A stretch of DNA of 64,000 nt from Molanna angustata. Its lineage: Eukaryota > Arthropoda > Insecta > Trichoptera > Molannidae. Positions 1-11,205 of the stretch are shown in pieces. A program made the translations under genes and the position numbers. The notes beneath the pieces are model-generated. The model was not told the DNA's origin and made no database searches. It worked only from the letters and a program-made list of their open reading frames with translations. Positions within the stretch are counted from its first letter, which is position 1; each line of letters opens with the position of its first letter. The stretch is taken from the NCBI GenBank assembly GCA_963576475.1, contig OY754982.1:3809201-3873200 (forward strand), read 5' to 3'.

Positions 1-185
1 AATCGAATATTTTTATTTGAATTCCTTGCTTTTCTATAATATTCCAACTTCGTCTCTATTGAGATGTTAAAAAGTTTTTCAATAAAAACATCATTCTACT
101 CCCGACAGGGAAAAAATCCAGTGTTTGCGAATATGTAATTGAAAAAAATATTTGATAAAAGTTTTATGTTCAAATGGGATTAAAA
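1..185. repeat. Dispersed repeat, partial copy (CCCGACAGGG family)
   Basis: Contains the block TTCGTCTCTATTGAGATGTT and the terminus-like CTCCCGACAGGG, followed by AATCCAGTGTTTGCG. The same blocks recur at 1382-1565, 19560-19615 and 38815-38890. No coding content. Probably one arm of the foldback element seen complete at 1382-1529, cut by the window edge. Confidence 0.55.
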
Positions 186-754
186 AAAATTCGTAGAAAG
201 TTATCTCTTGCTTATAATTTCTATAAGTATAAAGCGTGATTTTTTTTATATTTACAACAGAAACTCCCCAAATAACACAGGGACTCGATGCGATAATAGC
301 AAAATTAGTCTTACATTATTCAACTAGGCTTGTAACTGGAAAACTAAGAAAGATAGGGTCTTTGGAGAAAGTTAGAAAGGACAAAATGGGAACTTATTCC
401 TGCCCCTAGAGGATATAGGTACCTCGTTCGAAATCAATTAAGAAACAATAATTTCTTGTTCCTGTATTCTCCCCTCTATTATCCAAATATCGATAGGTCG
501 GGCCTGTCTTCATAAGATAATGAATATATATATATTTTTATTTGAATATTTTTTTAACATCTCAATAGTATATAAATGTCATATAAATGCAATTTTAAAA
601 TTTCGTAATATTTTAATAATGAGAATCTGATTGTTTGAAGAAACCTTTTTGTAACGAAGAAACCTTTTTGTAACGCAAACAAACCTTTAAAAAACCTTTA
701 AGAAACCTTTTAAACGCAAACCTTTTTGTAAGAAACCTTATTGAGAAATTGGTT

Positions 755-846
755 TTTGAAAACAATGAAAGCAACAGTTCTCATACATGAGGTGACAGTG
801 TTATCGCACAGATGTCACCCCTGAACTGTGTCAGAAATATTACTTG
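755..846. repeat. Dispersed repeat, inverted relative to 38940-39030
   Basis: The stretch with GCAACAGTTCTCATAC, GAGGTGACAGTGTTATCGCA and CCCTGAACTGTGTCAGAAAT matches the reverse complement of 38940-39030 with few differences. The AAGAAACCTTTTTGTAACG motif at 655-680 likewise has its counterpart near 39060-39080. Both places also carry the CCCGACAGG repeat, so these pieces probably belong to one larger element. Confidence 0.5.
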
Positions 847-869
847 TACCAATGAGTAAGTAAATCGAA

Positions 870-981
870 TCCCCACTATCCCAAGGGGATGTAGTGGGGA
901 GTAATGATTTCGCAATTTTTAAGGCTATTTTTTATTGCATATTATCAACTAGTATCATACTGAGATTGTATTCTTATATTC

Positions 982-1022
<41 letters not shown>

Positions 1023-1365
1023 ACTCATTCGATTCTATTAAAATTTTGCAAATTTGTATATCTCATACTCACTTAGACCCCATCAGATTTTGAAAGATAT
1101 CTGAATAGTGCTTCTCAATTTTTTTTTACATTCAAATATTACAAAGTGACTCCAAGCTCAGGAAACTGCATATTTGAAATTTTTATATTAAAAAAAATGT
1201 CATTGAAGAGTTATCAAGTATTCATAATAAAATATTTTCATGAAACTCATTTCATGAAAATGCTGTATATATTCCATACAAAATTTGAATACTTTATACA
1301 ATGACTTATTAGTGAGGAGTGTTACAGGAGAGTTGGCCACAACCCACTCGTTTTTATAGTTTTAC
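870..1365 (+). repeat. Interspersed repeat family X, copy 1, with internal (GT)n
   Basis: About 480-bp element with recognisable blocks: TATCAACTAGTATCATACTG, a (GT)n tract at 983-1018, CCAAGCTCAGGAAACT, and a terminal ACAACCCACTCGTTTTTATA. Other copies lie at 13218-13692 (minus), 34984-35475 (minus) and 52005-52465 (plus), with an end fragment near 28172. Non-coding. The internal microsatellite resembles that of non-autonomous Helitron-like elements, but I could not define termini, so the class is open. Confidence 0.6.
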
Positions 1366-1381
1366 ATATTATATACGTTTG

Positions 1382-1529
1382 ATTATTTTCCCTGTCGGGA
1401 GTTAATGATATTTTTTGTCAAATGTTTAATATCTCTATAGGGACGAAGTTGGAATATCCTATAATATTCATCTTCGTCGCTATTGAGATGTTAAAAAGTT
1501 GACAGTAAATATCCTGACAGGGAAATAAT
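1382..1529. mobile_element. Foldback MITE-like element, 148 bp
   Basis: The two halves are imperfect inverted copies: ATTATTTTCCCTGTCGGGAG at the left and CCTGACAGGGAAATAAT at the right, continuing inward through ACTTCGTC and its complement to a centre near 1456. No coding capacity. The structure suggests a miniature inverted-repeat element. No target duplication could be assigned with confidence. Confidence 0.6.
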
Positions 1530-1784
1530 CCAATGTTTGCGTATGTGCAACTTTAAAAAATATACGAAAAATATAACTTTTGAAACAGCCATGTCCAATA
1601 AGAAATTGCGTGGTCCAATAATCAGGAATAATCCATTGTACATATTGCAGGTATTAGCAATTAATATTGATTATTGAAAATATCATTATTTGTAAAGAAT
1701 GAACGATGTAAATAAGAGTTATGTACATAGATTTATGCTCTGTACGAATTGTTAAGATAAAAAATACTTTATTATTTATTACTT

Positions 1785-1988
1785 CTCGGGCAACTAACAG
1801 GTACTATGTCAAATATTAATTTAACACGCACCCAATAACAAGTTGCCACATTCTGGAGACTTACGATATTAATCGTCTCACAGATCCAGACTGAAAACGC
1901 AATTAAAAACTGTGTCTCCACCGGGAATCGAACCCGGGACCTTTAGATCAGCAGTCAGATACCCAACCAACTGATCCATGAAGGCCGA
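1785..1988 (-). mobile_element. tRNA-derived SINE, family 1
   Basis: Read on the minus strand it starts with a tRNA-like head: box A-like TGGATCAGTTGG, then a perfect box B, GGTTCGATTCC. A non-tRNA body follows (GTCTCCAGAATGTGGCAACT) and an A/T-rich end near 1765. Other copies: 31351-31500 (plus), 38579-38788 (minus), and a headless piece at 10698-10817. The shared body beyond the tRNA region shows that this is a SINE, not a tRNA gene. Confidence 0.75.
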
Positions 1989-2398
1989 CAAAAATGAATT
2001 TATAAAGTGTCGCAGATTTCTTTCGTAGACTTGTTAACAATATTGTCGTTTTCGCATTGTAATATTTCCTTCGGAAAAATCTTTCCATGCTTAATAGCGA
2101 TTTTTTTATCTCCAAGATTTATTTGAAACAATCGAGTCACATTTTTGTATTTAAACTGAACAATATTGCGAACCTGTCCAAATTAGTAAAAAACGAATAA
2201 CTCTCTTATTATAAATTCTATCCACATTAAAAACACTGCAAGCTCCATATGTTTTAAATCAAAAGCATTCTTTATTTCATATTTTTAACTCTGAACGTTT
2301 ATTGCTGATATTTTGTCTATTGGCTACATTTTTTACTAGCAAACATTAAATCAATATGTTTCATTTTATTCATATATACTAACACACTGTTTTCTTTA

Positions 2399-3526
2399 CT
2401 AGTTGCATGTAACACATGAGATCCAACTGTCGATAGCGATAGTATGTATAGTTGAAGAATACCAAACTATAAACCCATAAATACAATTTATTGAATAGTG
2501 TCAGATATTTTGTTTTCTATACAACATATGTAGGTATGTATGTCAAGATAGGATAGTATGGAGGAAGGTCCTTTTTTCCTACCCAGAATATGAAAATAGC
2601 ATGATGGTATGTATGTATGTTTGGAGATGAAGTATCAAACTATTAAGTCTCCTTACATATTGTGTATAGGCGACTGCCATACAAAATGCATGAAGCAATG
2701 TCGTCACTAAATTCAATTTTTAAAAAAATGTTAAAAAAAATTGAGATCTTCTACTACAATGCTAATATTTTTTATAGAAAATTTAATTATCTAGTTGGGG
2801 TGTTTCGGCTTTTTTCGATAATTGTAAAAGTTTTGGAAAAATAGGCAGTTCTTCTTCTTCTTTCGTGTCAGCAACGCATTGTTGCGTTGCTGTGGTGGAA
2901 GGATTGGCCAGAGAATTTCTGTAACCAGGGGGCACCGCGTGGAGGTTCCTTCCGTGCTCCCCAATAGGCAGTTAAACTCATAAATTTATCATAAAAAAAA
3001 TAATTTTCTTAATAAAAAATGTTTGAGAAACCCTGGAATTTTTTTGAAAAAACTAATTTGAGATTTTGTATTTGTCTATGTTTGTACCAATTTTCAGCGT
3101 TCTAGCTTTTATGGTTTCTGAGATATATGGAAAAATAAAATAAAAATTCAAAAGTTGATAACCCCTGACTGAAACAAAAATTCAATATTCCGAGTAAAAA
3201 CGTTTTGTTAGCCTGTAACTGTTTATATATTCTGAAATTTAAGGCTCTGTAAATTGAGCGGATCAAAAGTTATAAGGGGGGGACGGACACACACACACAC
3301 ACACAGACACACACACAGACACACGAAATGTTCTACTCCGAATTCTGAGTAAATCCGTGTATGGAACATATATGCTGCGAAGCCTCTAAGTTGGTGTTTT
3401 TTGACTTCAAAGTTGGAAAAGCCGTGAAAAAAGTAGACCTCTGCATATAATTCTCGCGTATCCTGGCTTGAAACATTGTCGATATGTTAAGAGAACAAAG
3501 TTCTCCTGAACAAATCGACAGTTGGA
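2399..3526 (-). mobile_element. Non-autonomous Helitron/Helentron-like element, copy A
   Basis: On the minus strand the element begins TCCAACTGTCGATTTGTTC and ends with an inverted copy (ATCGACAGTTGGA), a small hairpin CATGT-GTT-ACATG, then CAACTAG followed by T. A 5' TC, a 3' hairpin and a CTAG|T end fit Helitrons; the short inverted repeat set inside the 3' hairpin fits the Helentron subgroup. The interior is non-coding with a (CA)n tract near 3290-3325. A 112-bp LINE fragment sits inside (2851-2962). Without it the copy is about 1.0 kb, the same size as its relatives. Confidence 0.7.
2851..2962 (-). mobile_element. Truncated LINE 3' end inserted in copy A
   Basis: A 112-bp insertion flanked by an 11-bp direct repeat AATAGGCAGTT (2840-2850 and 2963-2973). 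The other copies of the host element have the sequence once. On the minus strand the insert ends in a (GAA)n-type tail (GAAGAAGAAG), as do the LINE fragments at 13693-14270 and 32220-32745. It is therefore a 5'-truncated retrotransposition product. Confidence 0.75.
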
Positions 3527-3579
3527 TTATAGTTTGCCTTGTCAGACAGCGGATATGTCACTAAAATGGACGCCATATT

Positions 3580-3782
3580 AAATAATAAATAAATTTGGAA
3601 TGGTAAAATAAAACCAAAGTTTTCAGTTCTACTAATATAATGACACAGACTAGTTTCGGTCATCCAGTGACCATTTTCACTTTGAAAATGGTCACTGGAT
3701 GACCGAAACTAGTCAGTGTCATTAAATTAGTAGAACTGAAAACTTTGGTTTTATTTTACCATTCCAAATTTATTTATTATTT
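3580..3782. mobile_element. Foldback element with 100-bp arms
   Basis: Near-perfect palindrome: arms 3580-3679 and 3683-3782 around a 3-bp loop. Inner arms read CATCCAGTGACCATTTTCA and its complement; outer arms reach AATAATAAATAAATTTGG. A single-arm relative lies at 19744-19905, sharing the outer flank TTTCTACGGACAATTCTTGG as well. Non-coding; best viewed as a MITE or foldback transposon. Confidence 0.7.
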
Positions 3783-3846
3783 GAAATGGAGTTCTACCAA
3801 GAATTGTCCGTAGAAAAGTTAAAAAAGGAAGCCATATTGTTTAAAA

Positions 3847-5607
3847 CTAGTTGCATGTAACACATGAGATCCAACTGTCGATAGCGATAGTATGTATAGT
3901 TGAAGAATATGTACCAAACTATAAACCCATAAATACAAATTATTGAATATTTTCAGATATTTTGTTTTCCAACTGTCGATTTGTTCAGGAGAACTTTGTT
4001 CTCTTAACATATCGACAATGTATCTAGCCAGAATACGCGAGAATTGTATGGAGAGGTCTACTTTTTTCACGGCTTTTCCAACTTTGAAGTCAAAAAACAC
4101 CAACTTAGAGGCTTCGCAGCATATATGTTCCATACACGGATTTACTCAGAATTCGGAGTAGAACATTTCGTGTGTCTGTGTGTGTGTGTGTGTGTGTCTG
4201 TGTGTGTGTGTGTGTCCGTCCCCCCCTTATAACTTTTGATCCGCTCAATTTACAGAGCCTTAAATTTCAGAATATATAAACAGTTACAGGCCTACAAAAC
4301 TTTTATACTCGGAATTTTTAATTTTTGTTTCAGTCAGGGGTTATCAACTTTTGAATTTTTATTTTATTTTTCCATATATCTCAGAAACCATAAACGCTAG
4401 AACGCTGAAAATTGGTACAAACATAGACAAATACAAAATCTCAAATGGGTTTTTTCAAAAAAATTCCAGGGTTTCTCAAACATTTTTTATTAAGAAAAAT
4501 ATTTTTTTTATTATAAATTTATGAGTTTAACTGCCTATATTTCCAAAACTTTTACAATTATCGAAAAAAGCCGAAACACCCCAACTAGATAATTTAATTT
4601 TCTATAAAAAATATCAACATTGTAGTAGAAGATCTCAATTTTTTTAAAAATTGAATTTAGTGACGACATCGCTTCATACATTTTGTATGGCAGTCGCCTA
4701 TACAAAATATGTAAGAAGACTTAATAGTTTGATACTTCATCTCCAAACATACATACATACCATCATGCTATTTGCATATTCTGGGTAGGAAAAAGGATCT
4801 TCCTCCATACTATCCTATCTTGACATACATACCTACATATGTTGTATAGAAAACAAAATATCTGAAAATATTCAATAATTTGTATCTATGGCTTTATAGT
4901 TTGGTACATATTCTTCAACTATACATACTATCGCTATCGACAGTTGGATCTCATGTGTTACATGCAACTAGTCTATACAACATATGTAGGTATGTATGTC
5001 AAGATAGGATAGTATGGAGGAAGTTCCTTTTTTCCTACCCAGAATATGAAAATAGCATAATGATATGTATGTTTGGAGATGAAGTATCAAACTATTAAGT
5101 CTTCTTACATATTGTGTATAGGCGACTGCCATACAAAATGAATGAAGCGATGTCGTCACTAAATTCAATTTTTAAAAAAATTGTTAAAAAAAAATTGAGA
5201 TCTTCTACTACAATGTTGATATTTTTTATATAAAATTAAATTATCTAGTTGGGGTATTTCGGCTTTTTTCGATAATTGTATAAGTTTTGGAAATATAGGC
5301 AGTTAAACTCATAAATTTATTATAAAAAAAATATTTTTCTTAATAAAAAATGATTTAGAAATCCTGCAATTTTTTTGAAAAAATAAATTTAAGATTTTTT
5401 ATTTTTCTATGTTTGTACCAATTTTCAGCGTTCTAGCTTTTATGGTTTCTGAGATGTATGGAAAAATAAAATAAAAGTTAAAAAGTTGATTAATAAATAA
5501 GAGTTTTGAAAAGTTCAAAATTCTGAGTATAAAAGTTTTGTAGGCCTGTAACTTTTTATATATTCTGAAATTTTGGGCTCTGTAAATTGAGCGGATCAAA
5601 AGTTATA

Positions 5608-5653
<46 letters not shown>

Positions 5654-5899
5654 ACAGACACACACACACACACACACAGACACACACACAGACACACGAA
5701 ATGTTCTACTCCGAATTCTGAGTAAATCCGTGTATGGAACATATATGCTGCGAAGCCTCTAAGTTGGTGTTTTTTGACTTCAAAGTTGGAAAAGCCGTGA
5801 AAAAAGTAGACCTCTGCATACAATTCTCGCGTATCCTGGCTTGATACATTGTCGATATGTTAAGAGAACAAAGTTCTCCTGAACAAATCGACAGTTGGA
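3847..5899 (-). mobile_element. Helitron/Helentron-like element, copy C (split by copy B)
   Basis: Minus-strand copy of the about 1-kb family, present as 3847-3967 and 4972-5899. The two parts are separated by the oppositely oriented copy B. Removing copy B restores TTTGTTTTCTATACAA, the sequence of undisturbed copies near 2513 and 6234. It holds a long (CA)n tract at 5610-5698. Non-coding. Confidence 0.7.
3968..4971 (+). mobile_element. Helitron/Helentron-like element, copy B (nested)
   Basis: Starts TCCAACTGTCGATTTGTTCA at 3968 and ends with ATCGACAGTTGGA, the hairpin CATGT-GTT-ACATG, and CTAG at 4968-4971, followed by T. It interrupts copy C between two Ts without a target duplication, as expected for rolling-circle transposons. 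Length 1004 bp, non-coding, with an internal (GT)n tract at 4171-4215. Confidence 0.75.
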
Positions 5900-6117
5900 T
5901 GAATGAAAACTAATAAAATTACTATTCATACGGATTGGCTTAATATACTTCTGTGTTTTTCAACAGGGGATGTCGTGATATTTTTGAAATATTTTGAAGG
6001 TAACCTAAGTTGTCAGACAATTTCCGACACACAAGTACTGCTTAGTGGAATAGTTCTTATCCACTGGATGTTGGTACTGATAGATTGTATTCATTTTGTC
6101 AGTGCCAACATATTATA

Positions 6118-6900
6118 CTAGTTGCATGTAACACATGAGATCCAACTGTCGATAGCGATAGTATGTATAGTTGAAGAATATGTACCAAACTATAAACCCA
6201 TAGATACAAATTATTGAATATTTTCAGATATTTTGTTTTCTATACAACATATGTAGGTATGTATGTCAAGATAGGATAGTATGGAGGAAGATCCTTATTC
6301 CTACCCAGAATATGCAAATAGCATGATGGTATGTATGTATGTTTGGAGATGAAGTATCAAACTATTAAGTCTTCTTACATATTGTGTATAGGCGACTGCC
6401 ATACAAAATGTATGAAGCGATGTCGTCACTAAATTCAATTTTTAAAAAAAATGTTAAAAAAAAATTGAGATCTTCTACTACAATTTTAATATTTTTTATA
6501 GGAAATTAAATTATCTAGTTGGGGTGTTTCGGCTTTTTTCGATAATTGTATAAGTTTTGGAAATACAGGCAGTTAAACTCATAAATTTATCATAAAAAAA
6601 ATATTTTTCTTAATAAAAAATGTTTGAGAAACCCTGGAATTTTTTTGAAAAAACTAATTTGAGATTTTGTATTTGTCTATGTTTGTACAAATTTTCAGCG
6701 TTCTAGCGTTAATGGTTTCTGAGATATATGGAAAAATAAAATAAAAATTCAAAAGTTGATAACCCCTGACTGAAACAAAAATTCGAAATTCCGAGTAAAA
6801 AAGTTTTGTAGGCCTGTAACTGTTTATATATTCTGAAATTTTAGGCTCTGTAAATTGAGCGGATCAAAAGTTATAAGGGGGGGACGGACACACACACACA

Positions 6901-6941
<41 letters not shown>

Positions 6942-7145
6942 ACGAAATGTTCTACTCCGAATTCTGAGTAAATCCGTGTATGGAACATATATGCTGCGAA
7001 GCCTCTAAGTTGGTGTTTTTTTACTTCAAAGTTGGAAAAGCCGTGAAAAAAGTAGACCTCTCCATACAATTCTCGCGTATTCTGGCTTGATACATTGTCG
7101 ATATGTTAAGAGAACAAAGTTCTCCTGAACAAATCGACAGTTGGA
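6118..7145 (-). mobile_element. Helitron/Helentron-like element, copy D
   Basis: Complete minus-strand copy: CTAG complement at 6118, hairpin, inverted CCAACTGTCGATAGC block, (CA)n at 6889-6945, and the 5' end complement CGACAGTTGGA at 7135-7145. Length 1028 bp. Non-coding. This is a useful reference for the intact family structure. Confidence 0.7.
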
Positions 7146-7445
7146 CTAAATTGTCAATTTTTCATAATTTTTGTTGTGCTGTGTTTCACTGTTGTATTGT
7201 TGATTTAAAATAAATAATTTTTTAAAAATTCTGTCTACTCTGATAATATTACACGAAAATGAATATGTAGGCATGTTTAATCTTACCCTCTTAACTCAAA
7301 TATCAAGCGATTTAACATTTATTGATCTTATTGAATTTTTCTGAATCCTATGTTTATACTGATATTCAGCAAGAGCACTTTCTCTGTAAGACTGAGCTTC
7401 GATTCATAGAACTAAACTTATAACAGAGTTCTTGGAATTATTCCT

Positions 7446-7925
7446 AATGTCGATTTATTCAAGAGAATCATTTATCTCTCAACATATCGACAAAATATCA
7501 AGCCAATATTTGTATGCAGGGTCTATATTTTCACGGTTTTTTCAACTTTGAAGTCAAAAAACATCAACCAAGTGGCTTCGCAGCATTTGTATATATGTTC
7601 TATATGTATGGATTTATTCAGAATTCGGAGTAGAACATATAGCGTGTGCTGTGTGTGTGTGTGTGTCCTTATAACTTTTTATCCGCTCAATGCACAGTGC
7701 CTAAAATTTCAGAATATATAAAAAGTTATAGGCCTACAAAGCTTTTATACTAAGAATTTTGATTTTTTTTTTCAATCAGGGATTATCAACTTTCGAACTT
7801 TTACTTTATTATTCCATATTTCTCAAAAACCATAAAAGCTTGAACGCTGAAAATTAATTCCAGAGTTTCTTAAACATTTTTTATTAAAAAAACATTTTTT
7901 TATGATAAGTTTTAATTGCCTATAT
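7446..7925 (+). mobile_element. Helitron/Helentron-like element, copy E (diverged, 3'-truncated)
   Basis: Follows the plus-strand order of the family: TGTCGATTTATTCAAGAGAA, the block around TTTTCAACTTTGAAGTCAAA, a short (GT)n tract at 7648-7666, and TTGATTT/CAATCAGGGATTATCAA. It stops before the 3' hairpin. It is visibly more diverged than copies A-D, so an older insertion. Confidence 0.55.
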
Positions 7926-8339
7926 TATAATTTAATTTATCCACACCTACATGAGTACAGTTTTTTATATATCATTGGGTAAGATATTGTTTTGCGAAAT
8001 GCCGCATTCGGTGTTTTAAACGGGCAATTGAATTGTCCTCCTTTCCAGCGTCTGACCTTTCTTCTAAGAAACTGTCTTCGTTTTTTCTTTCGAAATACCT
8101 AATTAGACTTCATTCTTTCTTTTTCTTGTTTTGTTCTTGTCTTCAATCCTCTTCCAAGAAGTTCTTTGATGAGTATCTTATTGGATAACTAGTCTGCCTA
8201 TTAAACAAACCCGTTTTTTTCACGGGTTAAAATAAAAATATATATTTTTTTAATTAATGAGAAAGCAACAGAAAACATGACTTCAGTTTACATGACTAAA
8301 AACATTTTCCTAAATTAAATAGTTTAATTCAAATATGTT

Positions 8340-9110
8340 TTTTATATTTTTTATTTATTTCATAGAATACAACAGCAATACATTAAAGATTTATACTAAT
8401 ATACAAAGGTAATTTTTATGTTGCCAATTATAGTATTCTAAAATATATGACATACACTTTTTTTAACAATTATGAAAACAGGATGGGAAAGGAGAGAGGT
8501 AGGGAGGGGAGTGGGGGGAAGCATCGACCACTTGAAAATCATATTATGATTTATTCCTTACATGTCTCAATGTATGAATAATAATAAATTAAAATTAAGT
8601 TAAAGGGGCATAATTAAAAAGATAGAGATATGCACAACAAAACAGAGCACAGATTAAATATCCGACAAATTTACATTTTTTTTAAATATATAAAAACTCG
8701 AACCAAACATATCCAATTCCGGATCGTTCTAACAATTTCTATTGTACCCAGTACAAGCTCTATTAATATATGAATTTAGCATATAGTTAGTTTTAGAAGA
8801 TTCAATAAAGAGAGACTGGTTTCTACTTCTTCTATGTGGACGGTGAAAACGGAGTGAGCTTAGAAGGGGTGCGCTGTCGATCAGGCCATTAATAATTTTG
8901 TATAGAAAACAAATATCTTGGATTGATCTGCGTGTCTCCAGTAGTTTTATGTTGTGGTATTTTAGAGCTTGAAGATAGTTAGAGAAATGTAATCTATCAC
9001 GAAAATTTGATTGCTTATGTAATATATTTTTTTGAAGATTTTCTATTGCGTTAATATGTGTTTCATAGTTTGGATTTCATATTCACGAAGTGTATGCATA
9101 ATTATAAGTA
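8340..9110 (-). pseudogene. LINE remnant (Jockey/CR1-like C-terminal region)
   Basis: The minus strand from about 9087 to 8733 stays open for about 115 codons. It reads like the C-terminal part of a non-LTR reverse transcriptase ORF: an INAIENLQ block, then LLETRRSIQDICFLYKIING and FHRPHRRSRNQSLF. It then stops. The segment towards 8340 is A/T-rich and would be the 3' UTR and tail. No RT catalytic motif remains, so this is a 5'-truncated, decayed copy. Confidence 0.6.
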
Positions 9111-9438
9111 AGTACATATTATATATTAAATCAAGCATAGATTTTATTTTTTAACTCGTTTTACGTGATCACTTTAAGCGCTTGCACAACGATCACCAAT
9201 TGTGCCTTTTTGTTGACTTCCTTATCCTTCTTTCCTTATCAATACAATACTTCCTTACCAAAGCGTATATACAACCATAAAATTATTCGAACTTTGTCTG
9301 AATTACTTTCTTTTAGTAAAATAATTAAGTACTCGTAGCTTTCCGTATTGATAAATTAAATCTATAGGTAAACAGAACATTAATTGTAAGACATACACAG
9401 ACCCTAAAAGAATTTGAAAATCAGCAGTTGATTATAGT

Positions 9439-10021
9439 ATGAATGAATGAATGAATGAATGAATGAATGAGTGAATGAATGAATTAATGAGTGAATGAAT
9501 GAATTAATGAGTGAATGAATGAATGAATGAGTGAATGAATGAATGAATGAATGAATGAGTGAATGAATGAATGCATGAATGAATGAATGAATGAGTGAAT
9601 GAATGAATGATTGAATGAATGAATGAATGAATGAATGAATGAATGAATGAATGAATGAATGAATGAATGAATGAATGAATGAATGAATGAATGAATGAAT
9701 GAATGAATGAATGAATGAATGAATGAATGAATGAATGAATGAATGAATGAATGAATGAATGAATGAATGAACGAATGAATGAATGAATGAATTAATGAAT
9801 GAATGAATGAATGAGTGAATGAATGAATGATGAATGAATGAATGAATGGATGAATGAATGAATGAATGAATGAATGAATGAATGAATGAATGAATGAATG
9901 AATGAATGAATGAATGAATGAATGAATGAATGAATGAATGAATGAATGAATGAATGAATGAATGAATGAATGAATGAATGAATGAATGAATGAATGAATG
10001 AATGAATGAATGAATGAATGA
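9439..10021. repeat. (GAAT)n tetranucleotide microsatellite, about 580 bp
   Basis: Nearly uninterrupted ATGA/GAAT units. Interruptions (GAGT, AATT, GCAT, a one-base slip near 9830, GGAT) are concentrated in the first 400 bp; the last 170 bp are pure. The minus-strand reading frame of repeated Phe-Ile-His-Ser is an artefact of the array. Confidence 0.9.
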
Positions 10022-10697
10022 AAATAAAAACTATAGCAAAATTTGCTTCTGAGACCCTATTTTTTGCTAATATGCCTAGCCTAATTATTTCGAATTTAAA
10101 AATGTTTACTAAAGTAGGGAAAAACGAATATTTATCGTTTAAACAGTAAAAATATGAATATACTCGTACAATGATACGAATAAACGAGACTGACATAATA
10201 TGACTAATTTAGGAATACAAACTCAGTTTTTTTTAATCAAAATTTTTTTAAACAAATAATTTTTTTAAACACTTGCTCAAAAAATATACTAAATTGCCCA
10301 CAAGGCCAGATTAAAATAAAAATCTTGCGGTGTATTTCAGCTTTTTTAGGCCAAGGGATGTTTGTGTTTGTTTTTCGCCGAAATTAATTGACGCATAATA
10401 ATCATTAAAGGGTGCAAATATAAAAATTTGATACCTCGCCCTTCGCCGCTCTCGCCCCTGCACTCACCCACCCACTTAATACACATTAAGATTAATTAAA
10501 ATTTTCCTCTGAAGAAATTTGATTTTCACTCTCAGAACGGAGTGGCCAGGACCTGCTCCACTATTGGTTCAAATGGCCCAGTTACACCAGGCGCTAAAAA
10601 TGCGCATGTGCATCAAATGTAAGAAAAATAATCCGAAAGGATACCAAAACAATGTTGACTCAGATAAATAGGTACATATATTTTTTGTATCGTTTGT
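10022..10697. other. Intergenic DNA, nothing recognised
   Basis: AT-rich sequence with one GC-richer patch (about 10435-10475, CCCTTCGCCGCTCTCGCCCC). No ORF, RNA or repeat call could be supported. Confidence 0.4.
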
Positions 10698-10817
10698 CTC
10701 GGGCAATTAGGGTGGTGCATGTCAAAAAAATAATTTGACATGCACCCAATATTATAAGTTGATACGTTCTGGAGACTAATAACTATAATCTCGAAAACAC
10801 AAATAAAAACTGTTTCT
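10698..10817 (-). mobile_element. SINE family 1, headless fragment
   Basis: Shares the SINE-1 body: TCTCGGGCAA at one end, the TTTGACATGCACCCAATA block, TTCTGGAGACT and the AAAAACTGTTTC end. The tRNA-like head is missing. It lies directly beside a SINE family 2 copy. Confidence 0.55.
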
Positions 10818-10839
10818 TAAACAATATATAAATAATAAA

Positions 10840-11027
10840 AGTTACACCCTGCGCAAGTGGCGAGTTTATTACCAGATGGTATTCTTACTACTAACCAGTG
10901 TTTTCAGCCCAGAGAAGCAATATTAGCGCGAGGAATGAATTTAAATAAATTACTCCTCTGCTGTGGATCGACCCCAGTATGCCCGCACAGAAGCCAAACG
11001 GCTTACCAACTGCGCCATGGTTAACTT
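10840..11027 (-). mobile_element. tRNA-derived SINE, family 2, copy 1
   Basis: On the minus strand: box A-like TGGCGCAGTTGGTAAG, then box B-like GGGTCGATCC, then a body running to ACACCCTGCGCAAGTGGCGA (plus strand). Related copies at 15110-15243, 17235-17345 and 22270-22440 all point the same way. The common non-tRNA body separates it from a true tRNA gene. Confidence 0.65.
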
Positions 11028-11205
11028 TTAATATTTAATACAAGCGCCCTTGGAATGATCTTGAATCTTAAACGGCGATATAAAAACTACCTTTTTCTTA
11101 TGCTTCACCGTGTATTAGTCATTTGATTCGTTTGTGAGGGTGAAATATCCTTGAGGTGGTAGTCCAACTAACTATCTTTCCATCTCTTCACAAGTCTTCC
11201 GGGTA

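Noticed and set aside
1911..1988. tRNA gene (box A and perfect box B)
   Set aside because: The tRNA-like head continues into a body shared with at least two other loci, which makes it a SINE. No matching acceptor stem was found.
9792..10196. Minus-strand frame of repeated Phe-Ile-His-Ser
   Set aside because: Pure product of the (GAAT)n microsatellite.
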